A stretch of 64,000 nt of DNA from Paracoccus aerodenitrificans (GCF_027913215.1 NZ_CP115784.1:2737501-2801500); one strand, 5' to 3'. Positions 37,188 through 47,945 are shown, counted from the stretch's first letter. A program made the numbers and translations. The notes: a model not told the origin generated them from the letters alone.

Positions 37188-37226
37188 CTGCACAGAGCGT
37201 GCAGAAGCCGTACACAGAGCGTACAC
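37188..37226. repeat. paired 17-base palindrome-like elements between iolE and iolB
   Basis: CTGCACAGAGCGTGCAG (37188-37204) is a perfect inverted repeat with a five-base loop. GTACACAGAGCGTACAC (37210-37226) shares the core ACAGAGCGT and lies 22 bases away. They sit in the unusually long gap inside an otherwise tight operon. They could be an RNA processing hairpin, an internal operator, or an old duplication. Confidence 0.55.
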
Positions 37227-37318
37227 TGACCGCGCACCTACCGCGCATCGCGATCAGCCCGGCGGCCCGCGACGTGGCGCGGACGAGCCGGGCGTCGGCG
37301 CACCGCTCTGTCATGGGC

Positions 37319-38233
37319 TTATGCCGCCGCATCGCGGTCCAGCCCGGCCTCCACCGCCATACGGCGCAGCGCGTCATGGCCCATCGACTGGTAGTGCCGC
37401 GGATCGCGAAGTTCGGGATCCTGTTCGGCCTCGATCACCAGCCAGCCGTCATAGCCGGCCTTCGCCGCGATGCGCAGGACCGGCGCGAAATCCACGCAGC
37501 CGTCGGGATCGCCGGGCACGGTGAAGGCGCCGCGGCGGACGCCTTCGATGAAGGAGAGCCCCTCGGCACGGACGGTTTCCATCACCGGCTGCCGGATATT
37601 CTTGCAATGTATATGGCCGACACGGTCGATATATCTGCGCGCCAGTTCCTCCGGGTCGGCGCCGCCGAAACTTGCATGGCCGGTATCGAGCAGCAGATAC
37701 ACATCCGGCCCGGCCGCCGCCATGAAACGGTCGATGTCGTCAGCGCTTTCGACGCAGGAGCCGACATGGTGATGATAGCAGAAGCGCATTCCCTGCGCAC
37801 TGGCATGAGCGGCCAGATCGTTGATACCGGTCATCAGCCGGTCCCATTCGTCATCGGTCAGGATCGGGCGGTCATTGGCCGCCACCTGATCGTTGCCATG
37901 CACCGAATTCGAGCATTCGCAGATGATGATGAGATCGCTTCCCGCCGCCTTGGACATGGCGATATGGGCGTCCATCGCCGCGCGCTCGACCTCCGGCGTC
38001 GAGCCGGTGGCCAGGATATTCGACGAATGCCAGCCGCCGATGAAGCGCAGCCCGTAAGCGTCGAGGGCCGATTTCAGTTCGTCGCCATCCGAGGGCATCT
38101 TGTGGCCCTTTTCGATACCGTCGAAGCCGATCTCGCGGCAGTCGGACAGGCAGTCCTCCAGCGAGATATGCGCGCCGATGCTCTGGTCGTCGTCATTCGA
38201 CCAGGCGATGGGATTGGTGCCGTAGCGGATCAT
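37319..38233 (-). CDS. iolE: inosose dehydratase
   Basis: The 304-residue TIM-barrel protein dehydrates scyllo-inosose (2-keto-myo-inositol) to the trione. It starts MIRYGTNPIAWSNDDD and has metal-binding residues in CYHHHVGSCVE, LLDTGHASFGG, VGHIHCKN and WLVIEAEQD, as expected for IolE. It is seven bases after the iolD stop on the same strand. Confidence 0.95.
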   Translation of the reverse strand: MIRYGTNPIAWSNDDDQSIGAHISLEDCLSDCREIGFDGIEKGHKMPSDGDELKSALDAYGLRFIGGWHSSNILATGSTPEVERAAMDAHIAMSKAAGSDLIIICECSNSVHGNDQVAANDRPILTDDEWDRLMTGINDLAAHASAQGMRFCYHHHVGSCVESADDIDRFMAAAGPDVYLLLDTGHASFGGADPEELARRYIDRVGHIHCKNIRQPVMETVRAEGLSFIEGVRRGAFTVPGDPDGCVDFAPVLRIAAKAGYDGWLVIEAEQDPELRDPRHYQSMGHDALRRMAVEAGLDRDAAA

Positions 38234-38240
38234 GTCACCC

Positions 38241-40076
38241 TCAATTCACGAGCCGCTGCTGCGCGGCGTTTTCCAGATAGCTTGCATAGGCGTCGTGCAG
38301 CCTGTCGGTGTCGCCGACCTCTGGCACGGCAACGTCCCACCAATGCCCCGCGCCGTCCAGCCCGTCACCGGGGCCGGGTTCGGCGGTGGTGTCGATGACG
38401 ATCACAGTCGGGATGTCGCGGCTGCGTGCCGACGCGATCCCCGCTTCGAGTTCGGCGATATTCTCGGCCTTCACCGCATGGGCGCCCATACTGGCGGCGT
38501 GGGCGACAAAGTCGATCTGCGGCTGCGCCTCGATATTGCTGTCGGCATAGAGATTGTTGAACGGAACACCGCCAGTGCCCTGTTGCAGGCGGTTGATGCA
38601 GCCATAGCCGCGATTATCGGTCAGCACGACGGTAAAAGGCACGCGCCGCATCACCGCCGTGGCCAGTTCCGAATTCATCATCATATAGCTTCCATCGCCG
38701 ACAAAGCAGATCACTTCGCGGTCAGGCCGGGCCAGCTTCAGCCCCATCGCGCCCGCCACCTCATAGCCCATGCAGCTGTAACCGTATTCCATGTGATAGC
38801 CGTGGCGGCTGGCCTGCCACAGCAGTTTCAGCGCGCCGGGCATGGTGCCGGCGGCGCACATGGCGATGGCATCCTCGCCCGTCGCGCGCTGCACCGCGCC
38901 GATGACCTGCGCATCCGTGGGCAGGGCATTGGTGTCGGAAGGCGCCGCGCAATGGGCATCGACCGCCTTCAGCCAGTCGGCCCGGATCGCCGGATCGGCC
39001 GCATCGGCGCGGTAATCGCCAAGCTTGGCGGTCAGCGCCTCAAGCGCGAGTTTTGCATCCGCCACGAGGCTGACCCCGCCATGCTTCGCCGCGTCATAGG
39101 GCTGCGCATTGATGCTGGCGAGCTTGGCGTCGCCAAACAGCGTCCGCGAGCCGGTGGTGAAATCCTGCAACCGCGTGCCGATCCCGATCACCAGATCGGC
39201 CTGTGCCGCCACGGCGTTGGCCGCCGCCGATCCATCGACGCCCGCCGCGCCGTAATTCATGGCGTGATCCTGCGGGAGGGCCGATTTGCCGGCCTGAGTC
39301 TCAATCACCGGGATATTGTGGCGGGTCGCGAAGTCGGACAGCGCATCCTCGGCCTGCGAATAGATCACCCCGCCGCCGGACACGATCACCGGGGCCTGCG
39401 CGGTGCGGATCATCTCTGCCACCTCGGTCAGTTCGGCCGGATCGAGCGCGGGGCGGCGGATACGCCATATGCGCGGCGCAAAAAACGCCTCGGGCCAGTC
39501 ATAGGCTTCCGCCTGCACATCCTGACAGAAGGCCAGACAGACCGGCCCGCAATTCGCCGGGTCGGTCATCACAGCCATAGCGCGGGGAAGTGCGGTCAGC
39601 AGGTTTTCAGGCCGGGTGATACGGTCGAAATAGCGCGTCACGGGGCGGAAACAGTCATTGGCGCTGACCGTGCCGTCGCCCCAATCCTCAACCTGTTGCA
39701 GGACCGGATCGGGGCGGCGGTTGGCAAAGACATCGCCCGCGATGACCAGCAGCGGCAGCCGGTTCACATGCGCCAACGCCGCCGCCGTCACCACATTCGT
39801 GGCCCCCGGCCCAATCGAGGTCGTCACCGCCTGCGCACGCCGGCGCGCCTTTCCCTTTGCATAGGCAATCGCGGCATGGGCCATCGACTGTTCGTTCTGC
39901 CCGCGCCATGTCGGCAGGGCGTCGCCGATCCCGTGCAGGGCCTCGCCGATCCCCGCGACATTGCCATGGCCGAAGATCGCCCAGACGCCTTCGATAAAGC
40001 GCTCGCCCTCTTCGGTCATCTGCACGGAAAGCCAGCGCATCATCGCCTGCGCGGCGGTCAGTCGGATCGTGGTCAT
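38241..40076 (-). CDS. iolD: trihydroxycyclohexane-1,2-dione hydrolase (acetohydrolase)
   Basis: The 611-residue thiamine diphosphate enzyme opens the inositol-derived ring to 5-deoxy-glucuronate. An N-terminal catalytic Glu region is followed by GHGNVAGIGEAL, a central Rossmann-like domain, and the TPP motif GDGSYMMMNSELATAV with NRGYGCIN. The start overlaps the iolC stop (ATGA), indicating coupling. Full length for the family. Confidence 0.95.
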   Translation of the reverse strand: MTTIRLTAAQAMMRWLSVQMTEEGERFIEGVWAIFGHGNVAGIGEALHGIGDALPTWRGQNEQSMAHAAIAYAKGKARRRAQAVTTSIGPGATNVVTAAALAHVNRLPLLVIAGDVFANRRPDPVLQQVEDWGDGTVSANDCFRPVTRYFDRITRPENLLTALPRAMAVMTDPANCGPVCLAFCQDVQAEAYDWPEAFFAPRIWRIRRPALDPAELTEVAEMIRTAQAPVIVSGGGVIYSQAEDALSDFATRHNIPVIETQAGKSALPQDHAMNYGAAGVDGSAAANAVAAQADLVIGIGTRLQDFTTGSRTLFGDAKLASINAQPYDAAKHGGVSLVADAKLALEALTAKLGDYRADAADPAIRADWLKAVDAHCAAPSDTNALPTDAQVIGAVQRATGEDAIAMCAAGTMPGALKLLWQASRHGYHMEYGYSCMGYEVAGAMGLKLARPDREVICFVGDGSYMMMNSELATAVMRRVPFTVVLTDNRGYGCINRLQQGTGGVPFNNLYADSNIEAQPQIDFVAHAASMGAHAVKAENIAELEAGIASARSRDIPTVIVIDTTAEPGPGDGLDGAGHWWDVAVPEVGDTDRLHDAYASYLENAAQQRLVN

Positions 40077-41980
40077 GCGGCCTCCTTCGCGGCTGCCCGC
40101 GCCTTGTCCCAGATTGCGCAGAGTGCGGCATAACGGTCGGCCATCTGCCTGACCGCCTCATCATCGCTCATCTCGCCTTTCAGCCACGCGCGCGCCGCAT
40201 CGCCAAAGATCGTGCGGCCCACGGCAAAGCCCTTGACCAAGGGCTGCTTCGCCGCCAGTGCAAAGCTTTCGGCCAACTCATCCTCGGGCGCGTCCAGCCC
40301 GAGCACGACGATGCCGCGCGTGTTCGGATCGTTGCGCGTGATCGCGTCGACCGCGTTCTGCCAGGCGGCCTCGGTCCTGAACGGCTCCAGCTTCCACCAG
40401 TCGGGTGAGATACCCAGATCGTAGAAGCGCTGTATCAGATGCGCCGTGGTCATGTCATCGACCGGCGCCACCTTGGAGGGGATCACCTCAAGCAAGAATT
40501 CCAGTCCGTTGCGGCGCGCGGCCGAGAAGAGGCGCAGCACGGTGTCTTCCTGCGCGGTCCAGGTCGCGACGTTGTCATCGGGGTGGCAGAAGCACAGGCA
40601 TTTCACGACCTGATCGCGCGGCCACTCGGAAAGCCCGCCCAGATCGACGCCCAGTTCGGGCTCCAGTTCCAGCGGACGAGACCCCGGAAATTCGGTCGGT
40701 CGCCCGATCCACAGGCCCGAGCCCATCGCCGCATGCAGCGCCGGCCGCCCGATCCGGTCATCGCACAGGATACCGTAGCCCGGCTTACCGGCCGCGACCT
40801 TCAGCGCGGCCTCAAGACAAAGCTCCTTGAAGGCGCCGCCTTGCTTGCGGCTGTAACCCGGCATCTCCTCCAGTTGCAGGCGGTGATCAAAGGCAAAGGT
40901 CTTTACGCTGGACCAGTCGCCGGCGCGGTTCGTCGCCCAGTGGATCTGTTCCAGTTCGGCATCGTTGCGCAGATCGGGACGCACGACACCGCGATCAAGG
41001 AAAAATTCCAACTCGGCAAGCGAGGGGTATGCCGGGGTGCAGCCGTGCCTGCTGACGGCGAAAGCCCCGCAGGCATTGGCATACTCCAGCGCGCGCGGCC
41101 AGTCCTCGCCATCCAGCCAGCCCTTCATCAGGCCCGAGAAGAACCCGTCGCCCGCGCCCAGCACGTTGAACACCTCGATCGGGAAGCCCGGACCCGTCTG
41201 GCCGTCATCCAGACTGTCCGGGACCCTGCCCTCGAACGCCACGGCCCCCACAGCCCCGCGCTTGCAGACCAGTGTGGCACCCGAAACCTGCCGCACCGCG
41301 CACAGCGCCGCGATGGTGTCCGTGCTGCCGCCGGCGATGTGGAATTCCTCTTCGGTCCCCACGATCAGGTCGAAGAGATGCAGTGTCGCCTGCAACTGCG
41401 CCGTCACCTCGGCGCTTTCCACGAACCGGCTTTCGCCCTCGCCATGACCGGCCACGCCCCAGAGGTTCGGGCGGTAGTCGATATCAAGCGCCGTCTGTGC
41501 CCCATGTTTCCGTGCCAGTTCCAGCGCCCGGATCACTGCCGCCCGCGTCTGCGGATGCGACAGATGCGTGCCGGTGGCCAGCACCGCACGCGCCTCGGCG
41601 ATGAAGCTTTCGTCGATATCCTCCTCAGTCAGCCCCATATCGGCGCAATTTTCGCGGTAGAAGATTAGCGGGAAACTGTCCTCATCGCGGATGCCCAGCA
41701 GCACCAGAGCGGTCAGACGTTCGGGGTCGGTCTTTACACCCCGCACATCGACGCCCTCACGCACCAACTGCTCGCGGATGAAGCGGCCCATATGTTCGTC
41801 GCCGACCCCGGTAATCACCGCAGAACGCAGCCCCAGCCGCGCCGTCCCACACGCGATATTCGTCGGAGAACCGCCGATATACTTGCTGAAAGACCCCATA
41901 TCCTCGAGACGACCCCCAATCTGGTCGCCATAAAGATCAACCGAACTGCGGCCGATCGTGATCAGGTCAAGCGGTTTCAT
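40073..41980 (-). CDS. iolC: 5-dehydro-2-deoxygluconokinase fused to a DUF2090 domain
   Basis: The 635-residue protein has an N-terminal PfkB sugar kinase (about 1-325). Its substrate region [17 protein letters not shown] and the anion-hole/catalytic motif [18 protein letters not shown] are present. The C-terminal DUF2090 domain (about 335-630) is related to class I aldolases. The kinase phosphorylates 2-deoxy-5-keto-gluconate. The fused domain is proposed in the family to do the aldolase step otherwise carried out by IolJ. No separate iolJ is in the window, which fits. It overlaps the next dehydrogenase gene by 14 bases. Confidence 0.93.
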   Translation of the reverse strand: MKPLDLITIGRSSVDLYGDQIGGRLEDMGSFSKYIGGSPTNIACGTARLGLRSAVITGVGDEHMGRFIREQLVREGVDVRGVKTDPERLTALVLLGIRDEDSFPLIFYRENCADMGLTEEDIDESFIAEARAVLATGTHLSHPQTRAAVIRALELARKHGAQTALDIDYRPNLWGVAGHGEGESRFVESAEVTAQLQATLHLFDLIVGTEEEFHIAGGSTDTIAALCAVRQVSGATLVCKRGAVGAVAFEGRVPDSLDDGQTGPGFPIEVFNVLGAGDGFFSGLMKGWLDGEDWPRALEYANACGAFAVSRHGCTPAYPSLAELEFFLDRGVVRPDLRNDAELEQIHWATNRAGDWSSVKTFAFDHRLQLEEMPGYSRKQGGAFKELCLEAALKVAAGKPGYGILCDDRIGRPALHAAMGSGLWIGRPTEFPGSRPLELEPELGVDLGGLSEWPRDQVVKCLCFCHPDDNVATWTAQEDTVLRLFSAARRNGLEFLLEVIPSKVAPVDDMTTAHLIQRFYDLGISPDWWKLEPFRTEAAWQNAVDAITRNDPNTRGIVVLGLDAPEDELAESFALAAKQPLVKGFAVGRTIFGDAARAWLKGEMSDDEAVRQMADRYAALCAIWDKARAAAKEAA

Positions 41981-43103
41981 GGATACTCTCCTCGATCTTC
42001 ACCGGCTGACCGCCCGAGGCAGCCATGGCGTGGATGATCTGTTCGATATGCAGGCCCGCCGCGAAATCCGGGCCAGCGGGCGCCCCGCCCGAGATCGCCC
42101 GCACGAGATCGCGGCATTCGATAACCTTCAGCTCATTAAAGCCGAAATTATGGCCCGGAGCCGGGCAGAACGCGGCGAAATCGGGCTGTTCCAGACCGGT
42201 GAGATGACGGGTAAAGCCGGGTTCTCCGGCGCGGTGCACCCAGAGCTCGTTCATGTTTTCTTGATCGAAGACAATGCTGCCATCGCTGCCCTGCACCTCC
42301 CATTGCAGGCGGCATTTGCGGCCATGCGCCACGCGCGAGGTCGCAAAGCTGCCCTGCGCGCCCGAGGCAAAGCGGATCAGGGCAAGCGCGCTGTCTTCGT
42401 TTTCGACTACGCGGGGGCCTTCGGGCGAAGGGCGCTCGGCCACGGCGATCTGGGTCATGGCGGTGACCTCAGCCACCGGCCCCATCAGCGCGACCATCTG
42501 GCTGGCGAGGTGACAGCCGAGATCGCCCAGAACCCCCAGCCCGCCGCCCGCATGGGTCATCCGCCATGACCAGGGCAGGTCCGGATCGGCGGAATAATCT
42601 TCGTCATAGACGCCACGGAACGACATCGGGCGACCGATGACGCCGCCGGCGATCAGCGCTCGCGCCGTCTGAAAGGCCGGGCTGCGCAGGTAGTTATAGC
42701 CCAAGAGCGTGACCTGACCCGGATGGGCGGCGGCGAGATCGGCCATCGACTGCGCCTCGGCCAGGGTCAGCGCCATGGGCTTTTCCAGCCAGACATGCTT
42801 GCCCGCCTTCAGCGCGGCCTCGGCCATGGGGCGGTGCAGCCCGTTCGGCGTAGTGATCGAGACGACATCCACCGACGGATCGGCGACCGCCGCCTGCCAG
42901 TCATCGCTGCCACGGGCAAAGCCGAATTGCGCGGCAAAATCGCGTGCCTTGTCGGCGGGCGTGTCACAGAGGATTTCAAGCCGGGGATGGGCGCCGCCGA
43001 ACACCGTGGCGACATTGCGCCAGGCCATGGCATGGCATTTCCCCATGAACCCCGTACCGATCAGCGCGACACCAAGCGAGCGAGATGGCATGTGTTTTGT
43101 CAT
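41967..43103 (-). CDS. Gfo/Idh/MocA-family oxidoreductase (second inositol dehydrogenase-like)
   Basis: The 378-residue protein has the Rossmann motif [14 protein letters not shown] and the catalytic [11 protein letters not shown] of the family. It is larger than the IolG encoded at 46938-47945 and only distantly like it. In inositol operons such a second enzyme often handles scyllo- or D-chiro-inositol. Its stop overlaps the iolC start, so the two are coupled. The preferred isomer cannot be deduced. Confidence 0.9.
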   Translation of the reverse strand: MTKHMPSRSLGVALIGTGFMGKCHAMAWRNVATVFGGAHPRLEILCDTPADKARDFAAQFGFARGSDDWQAAVADPSVDVVSITTPNGLHRPMAEAALKAGKHVWLEKPMALTLAEAQSMADLAAAHPGQVTLLGYNYLRSPAFQTARALIAGGVIGRPMSFRGVYDEDYSADPDLPWSWRMTHAGGGLGVLGDLGCHLASQMVALMGPVAEVTAMTQIAVAERPSPEGPRVVENEDSALALIRFASGAQGSFATSRVAHGRKCRLQWEVQGSDGSIVFDQENMNELWVHRAGEPGFTRHLTGLEQPDFAAFCPAPGHNFGFNELKVIECRDLVRAISGGAPAGPDFAAGLHIEQIIHAMAASGGQPVKIEESIHETA

Positions 43104-43157
43104 GTCGTCTCCTGTTGCATGGCTGGGCGGGCGCGATCCGCCCCGCCCGGTTTCGGT

Positions 43158-43934
43158 TCAGATCGTGCCGCCGAGCGAGCCTTCGAGTTCGGCAAGCTCC
43201 TGCCCGCCGGCCATCATGTCCTGAAGCTCGGCTGCGTCGATCTCGCCCTTGACAGCGGTGCCCAGCGTCTGGCCCCGGTTCAGCACGGTAAAGCGGTCGC
43301 CAACGGCCATGGCGTGGCGCACATTATGGCTGATGAACACGACGCCGATGCCCTGATTGCGAACCCGGTCGATGGTGGCCAGAACGTTCGAGGTCTGGCG
43401 TACGCCAAGGGCCGAGGTCGGCTCGTCCAGGATCAGCACCTTTGCCCCGAAATAGACCGCCCGCGCGATGGCGACCGTCTGGCGTTCGCCGCCCGAAAGC
43501 GTGCCCACGGCCTGATCCGGCGCGCGCAGATTGATGCCCATCTTGCGCATTTCCTCCATAGTCACCGAATTGGCGGTATCCACGTCGAAACGCTTGATAA
43601 AGCTTCCCTTCTTGGGCTCTCGGCCCATGAAGAAATTGCGCGTGACACTCATCAGCGGGATCATGGCGAGGTCCTGAAAGACCGTGGCGATGCCCGCCTC
43701 CATCGCATCGCGAGGGCTGTCGAAGCTGAGCGGCCTGCCTTCAAAGAAGATCTCGCCGGAGGTCGGCTTGTGAACGCCGGACATGGTCTTGATGAAGGTG
43801 GATTTCCCCGCGCCGTTATCGCCCAGAAGGCAGTGACATTCGCCGGGGCGCACGTCGAAGGTCACGCCATTCAGGGCGATGACGTTGCCGAAATGCTTCT
43901 TGATGTTTTCCATATGGATGATGGGATCGGACAT
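43158..43934 (-). CDS. sugar ABC transporter ATPase (inositol importer)
   Basis: The 258-residue protein has a single ABC domain: Walker [10 protein letters not shown], signature [14 protein letters not shown], Walker [12 protein letters not shown] and H-loop ISHNVRHA. It is half the length of the usual two-domain sugar ATPases (RbsA), as in the frcA-type systems of alphaproteobacteria. It lies two bases from the permease gene on the same strand. Confidence 0.95.
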
Positions 43935-43935
43935 A

Positions 43936-45042
43936 TCAGCGTTCTCCCGTCACGCGCTTACGGATGACATTGTTGAAGACCACCGCCAGCAGCAGCATTC
44001 CGCCCAGAAAGACCTGGAACCAGTCCTGATCGAAATCGGTATAGGTCAGGCCGATGGTAACCATGCCGAAGATGATCGCGCCAAAGAATGCGCCGATGGC
44101 CGAGCCATAGCCGCCGGTCAGCAGGCAGCCGCCGATAACCGCGGTGATGATCGCCTCGAACTCCTTCATGAAGCCGCGGCGGGCATCGGTCGATCCGGCG
44201 TCGATCACGGTGATGATCGCGACCAGAGCGGCGGCGCAGGCGGTCAGCATGAACAGCGAGATCTTGACCCGCTTGACCAGTACGCCGGAATTCGCTGCGG
44301 CATTGTCGTCGCCGCCGGTTGCGAAAATCCAGTTCCCGGCGGGCATGCGCAGCAACACGAAGGTGCAGACCAATGCCATGGCGATGAACCACAGGATCTC
44401 GACCGGGATGCCCGGCACCTTGGGCGCGCCCGAATTGAAGCTTTCGGTGATGCCACGCTCGGCCAGCCAGATGAACAGGCCGTTGAAGGCATCGCCTGAA
44501 AAGAACGGGGTCAGAAAGTCGCTTTCGACCGCATCGCGCACGCCGCGAAGCTGGGTCGAGCCACCGGTGAACAGCTTGAGGCCGACCAGCGAGGCGCCAC
44601 GCAGGATGAACAGGAAGGCCAGCGTGACGATAAAGCTGGGCAGCCCGGTGCGGATCACGACATAGCCGTTCAGCGCCCCCATCGACGCCGCCGCCAGCAT
44701 CGTGATCGGGATCGCCACGATCAGCGGCAGGCCCATATTCACCACCAGCACCCCGAAAATCAGCCCGGTAAACGCCACCATCGAGCCGATGGACAGGTCG
44801 AATTCCCCGCCGATCATCAGCATCGCGGCTGCGATGCCCAATATGCCGAGCTGCGCGGCGGGGGTCATGAAATTCATGATTCCCGACAGCGTGAACATGG
44901 TACTGTCGGCTGTGACCAGGAAGAAAATCGTAACCAGAATAACGCCGCCAATGGCGCCGAGCTCAGGCCGTTTCATCAGCCGGGTCGCGAAGGATTCGGA
45001 TTTGATCCGTTCGTCCGCCGGGATCGTGCTGTCCGTCGTCAT
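43936..45042 (-). CDS. sugar ABC transporter permease (inositol importer)
   Basis: The 368-residue membrane protein of the RbsC/FrcB family has about ten helices, with [20 protein letters not shown] and the conserved [15 protein letters not shown] segment near the C-terminus. It moves the sugar released by the binding protein. The ATG at 45042 is chosen because the longer upstream frame would add residues across the poor-coding gap. Confidence 0.93.
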
Positions 45043-45116
45043 TGGGTCCTCCACCCAGATACTCATAGGTATGTGGCGGGTGCATGCCTTGAACTTGCGC
45101 ACGCACCCGCGTCGGC

Positions 45117-46034
45117 TCAGCGGATGCCCTGTGCCGAAAGTTCGACCACCTGGGCCGCCTTGTCCTGCGTGATCAGGTTCGGCCCCGATGGCACGTCACC
45201 GCCCGGCATCAGGCCGTAATTGGCGTGCAGCGCCAGAAAGCTGACCGGCAGATAGCCTTGCAGGAACTGTTGCTGGTCAATGGCAAATGCGGCGCGGCCA
45301 TCGGCCACGGCCTCAAGGAACCCGGCCGACATGTCGAAGGTCGCGATCAGCACATCGTCACGGCCGACAGCGGCGGCAGCCTCGACCGAGGGTTCGCCGA
45401 CCAGCGTAGCGTTCAGGCTCAGCACAGTGTTCACCTCGGGGTCGGCATCGAGCGCGGCACGTACCTTGGACTGTACCTCGGTCGGGTCGGCCTGGGTCGG
45501 GATCACCTCGACCGGGTTACCGAAACCCTCGGCGAACCCCTCGCAACGCTGGTCCAGCGCGACATTGCCAACCTCCTGGTTGACACAGATGCCTTTCGTG
45601 CCGCCCATTTCGGCGAGCTTTTCACCGGCGGCAACGCCAGCATCATATTCAGACTGCCCAACATGCAGCAGCACGCCCAGATCCTTGGCGACATCGCCGC
45701 CGGAATTCATCGAGATGACCGGGATCCCGGCCTCGACCGCACGCTGGATCGACGGCCCAAGTGCATCGCCATCCGGGATCGAGACAACGATCCCATCCGG
45801 TTCCTGGTTCACCGCCGCGTCGATCAGCTGGCTCATCTGGACCATATCGAAGGTCTCGGGTGAGCGGAAATCGACATTCGCGCCGGTATCTTCGCCCGCC
45901 TTGGCAGCGCCGTTCTTCACGACCGACCAAAACGGGTCATTGGCCTGGCCATGCGCTACGACGACAATATCCTGCGCCGTCGACGGGGCGGCAAGGGCCA
46001 GCGTCATGGCGGAAGCTGCGAAAAGATGTTTCAT
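45117..46034 (-). CDS. sugar/inositol ABC transporter periplasmic binding protein
   Basis: The 305-residue protein has a Sec signal (cleavage after STAQ, about residue 20) and the ribose-binding-like fold with VVVAHGQANDPFWSVV, GIVVSIPDG and ISMNSGGDVAKDLG. An arginine-containing segment (NVALDQRCEGFAEGF) and IATFDMSAG line the ligand pocket. It lies in the iol operon, so myo-inositol is the likely ligand. The longer upstream frame is discarded. Confidence 0.93.
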   Translation of the reverse strand: MKHLFAASAMTLALAAPSTAQDIVVVAHGQANDPFWSVVKNGAAKAGEDTGANVDFRSPETFDMVQMSQLIDAAVNQEPDGIVVSIPDGDALGPSIQRAVEAGIPVISMNSGGDVAKDLGVLLHVGQSEYDAGVAAGEKLAEMGGTKGICVNQEVGNVALDQRCEGFAEGFGNPVEVIPTQADPTEVQSKVRAALDADPEVNTVLSLNATLVGEPSVEAAAAVGRDDVLIATFDMSAGFLEAVADGRAAFAIDQQQFLQGYLPVSFLALHANYGLMPGGDVPSGPNLITQDKAAQVVELSAQGIR

Positions 46035-46110
46035 GGTTCTCCTCCCATTGGTGGTAATCGGGCGGTTCCTCGACGCCCTGCTCATCCGGCGCGCGCGGCG
46101 CCGCATGCAT

Positions 46111-46941
46111 TCAACTGCCCAAGGCCCGGATCGCGCGGACCGAACGCGACAGGATATCCTCAAGCCTATCCCGATAGCCCTCGCCCTTATCCGTGTTGAA
46201 CGGATCGGGGCCGGGGGCGGCGGGTTCGATGATGATGGGACCATCATAGCCGATCCGGTCCAACGCGGCGAACTGCGCTGCAAAATCGATATGGCCGTCA
46301 CCGATGGCGCCACGGTTTGAATCGGCCGCGTGGTAAAGGCCGATCCGGTCACCGCCCGCCCGCAAGGCGGCGGCGGGGTCGGCCTCTTCGATATTCATGT
46401 GATAGGCGTCGGGCAGTAGCTTGAGGTTCGGTGCCCCCACGCGATCCAGCAGATCCAGCCCTTCGGCGACAGTGCGAATCTGATGGGATTCATAGCGGTT
46501 GAGGATCTCGAACACGACCGGCAGCCCGGCGCTTTCGGCGGCGGCGCAGATGCGACGCGTGGAGTCTGCCAGATGGGCGTCCTCTTCGGTCTGATTGCTG
46601 ATCGGACGGATGCGCTGAACAAGGCCATGGCAGGAAATCCGTGGCAGGCCTTCGGGCTGCCCGAGGCGGCTGGCCCAGTCGATCAGCCGTTCGTAATAGT
46701 CCACCGCCTTATCACGGACGCCCTTGTCGGGATGCGAAATATCGGCATCGTCGGGCGTAATGGAAAACACCGCCAGCCCGTGATCTGCAAAGATGCGTCC
46801 AGCATCGGCCGGGTCGATGCCGTCGACATCGCCATGCAATTCCACCCCGTCCAGCCCGGCGCGGCGGGCGCGGGCAGCGATGGTGAGCAAGGCTTCCCCG
46901 CCGAAAATCCAGGTGCAGCAGCCCGTCTGGCGCATGATCAC
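46111..46941 (-). CDS. sugar phosphate isomerase/epimerase-like TIM-barrel protein
   Basis: The 276-residue protein is of the xylose-isomerase-like TIM-barrel superfamily. Metal ligands are recognisable in VFEILNRYES, KLLPDAYHMNIEEAD, YHAADSNRGAIGDGHIDF and IIIEPAAP. Such proteins in inositol operons may act like IolI (inosose isomerase), converting 2-keto- to 1-keto-inositol. Its first codons overlap the iolG stop (ATGA). It has no PTS or signal sequence, so it acts in the cytoplasm. Confidence 0.85.
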   Translation of the reverse strand: MIMRQTGCCTWIFGGEALLTIAARARRAGLDGVELHGDVDGIDPADAGRIFADHGLAVFSITPDDADISHPDKGVRDKAVDYYERLIDWASRLGQPEGLPRISCHGLVQRIRPISNQTEEDAHLADSTRRICAAAESAGLPVVFEILNRYESHQIRTVAEGLDLLDRVGAPNLKLLPDAYHMNIEEADPAAALRAGGDRIGLYHAADSNRGAIGDGHIDFAAQFAALDRIGYDGPIIIEPAAPGPDPFNTDKGEGYRDRLEDILSRSVRAIRALGS

Positions 46942-47945
46942 CCCACCAGCATGTCTGCGGTGATCGCCACGGCCTCACCGGACTTGGCCGAGCGTGTCGC
47001 CGCCTCGGCGCAGGCCAGCGCGGCCACGCCCTCAGCCAGAGTGACGGGCATCCGGGCACCGGCCTTCAGCGCCTCGACAAAAGCATTCCATTCGATCTCG
47101 TATGCGCGCATATAGCGTTCGAGGAAGAAATAGACCGGCTTTGCCGCACTTGCCCCTGCGGTGGTGATCTTTTCAACCGTATTTTCGAGCACGTTATTTG
47201 CCGACAGCAGCCCCTCGGAACCCAGCAATTCAATCCGCTGGTCATAGCCATAGCCTGCGCGGCGGGAATTCCTGATCACCGCGATGCGCCCGTCATCCCA
47301 TTGCAGCGTGACGGCGGCGGTATCGACATCGCCGGTCGCGCCGATTGCAGGATCGACAATCGCGCTGCCGATGGCAGTGACGCGCGCGGGTGGGCCGCCA
47401 AAGATCCAGCAGGCCATGTCGAAATCATGAATCATCATGTCACGGAACAGCCCGCCCGAGACTTTGATATAGCTGACCGGAGGCGGCGCCGGATCGAAAG
47501 AGGTGATCGACAGCAACTCGCCCCTGCCGATCTCGCCCGCATCAAAGGCGGCCTTTAGCGCGGCGAATTGCGGATCGAAGCGGCGGTTGAAGCCGATCAT
47601 CACCGGCTGACCGTTGGATTCGGCAGTGCGAAACGTCGTCAGCGCCCGCTCCAGCGACAGATCGACGGGTTTTTCGCAAAGCACGGCCTTACCAGCGGCG
47701 GTGGCGCGTTCGATCAGCTCCGAATGGGTATCAGTCGAGGTGGCGATCAGCACCGCACCGATGCTTTTATCCGCAAGGATGTCATCGACGCTTTTCACAT
47801 CGACACCGACCTGCGCGGCCAGCTTTTCCGCTGCCTCGGGAAAGGCGTCGGCCACGGCGACAAGCCGACTGCCTTCGTTCGCGGCGATGGAATTCGCGTG
47901 AACTTGACCGATCCGGCCAGCACCAAGCAAGGCAACTTTCATCAT
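46938..47945 (-). CDS. iolG: inositol 2-dehydrogenase
   Basis: The 335-residue protein has the NAD-binding motif LLGAGRIGQVHANSIA and the catalytic CEKPVDLSLERAL. A further catalytic pair is Asp-x-x-x-His-like in RDMMIHDFDMACWI. It oxidises myo-inositol to scyllo-inosose, the first step of the pathway. GAGGGAGGGGTGCGAG precedes the ATG pair. It is the first gene of the operon and lies 137 bases from the divergent LacI regulator, with operators between. Confidence 0.95.
   Translation of the reverse strand: MMKVALLGAGRIGQVHANSIAANEGSRLVAVADAFPEAAEKLAAQVGVDVKSVDDILADKSIGAVLIATSTDTHSELIERATAAGKAVLCEKPVDLSLERALTTFRTAESNGQPVMIGFNRRFDPQFAALKAAFDAGEIGRGELLSITSFDPAPPPVSYIKVSGGLFRDMMIHDFDMACWIFGGPPARVTAIGSAIVDPAIGATGDVDTAAVTLQWDDGRIAVIRNSRRAGYGYDQRIELLGSEGLLSANNVLENTVEKITTAGASAAKPVYFFLERYMRAYEIEWNAFVEALKAGARMPVTLAEGVAALACAEAATRSAKSGEAVAITADMLVG

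Noticed and set aside
38232..40133. 633-residue plus-strand frame opposite iolD
   Set aside because: It is an antisense shadow of a well-defined thiamine enzyme gene, helped by high GC content.
40439..41668. 409-residue plus-strand frame opposite iolC
   Set aside because: Same reason: shadow of the kinase gene, no motifs.
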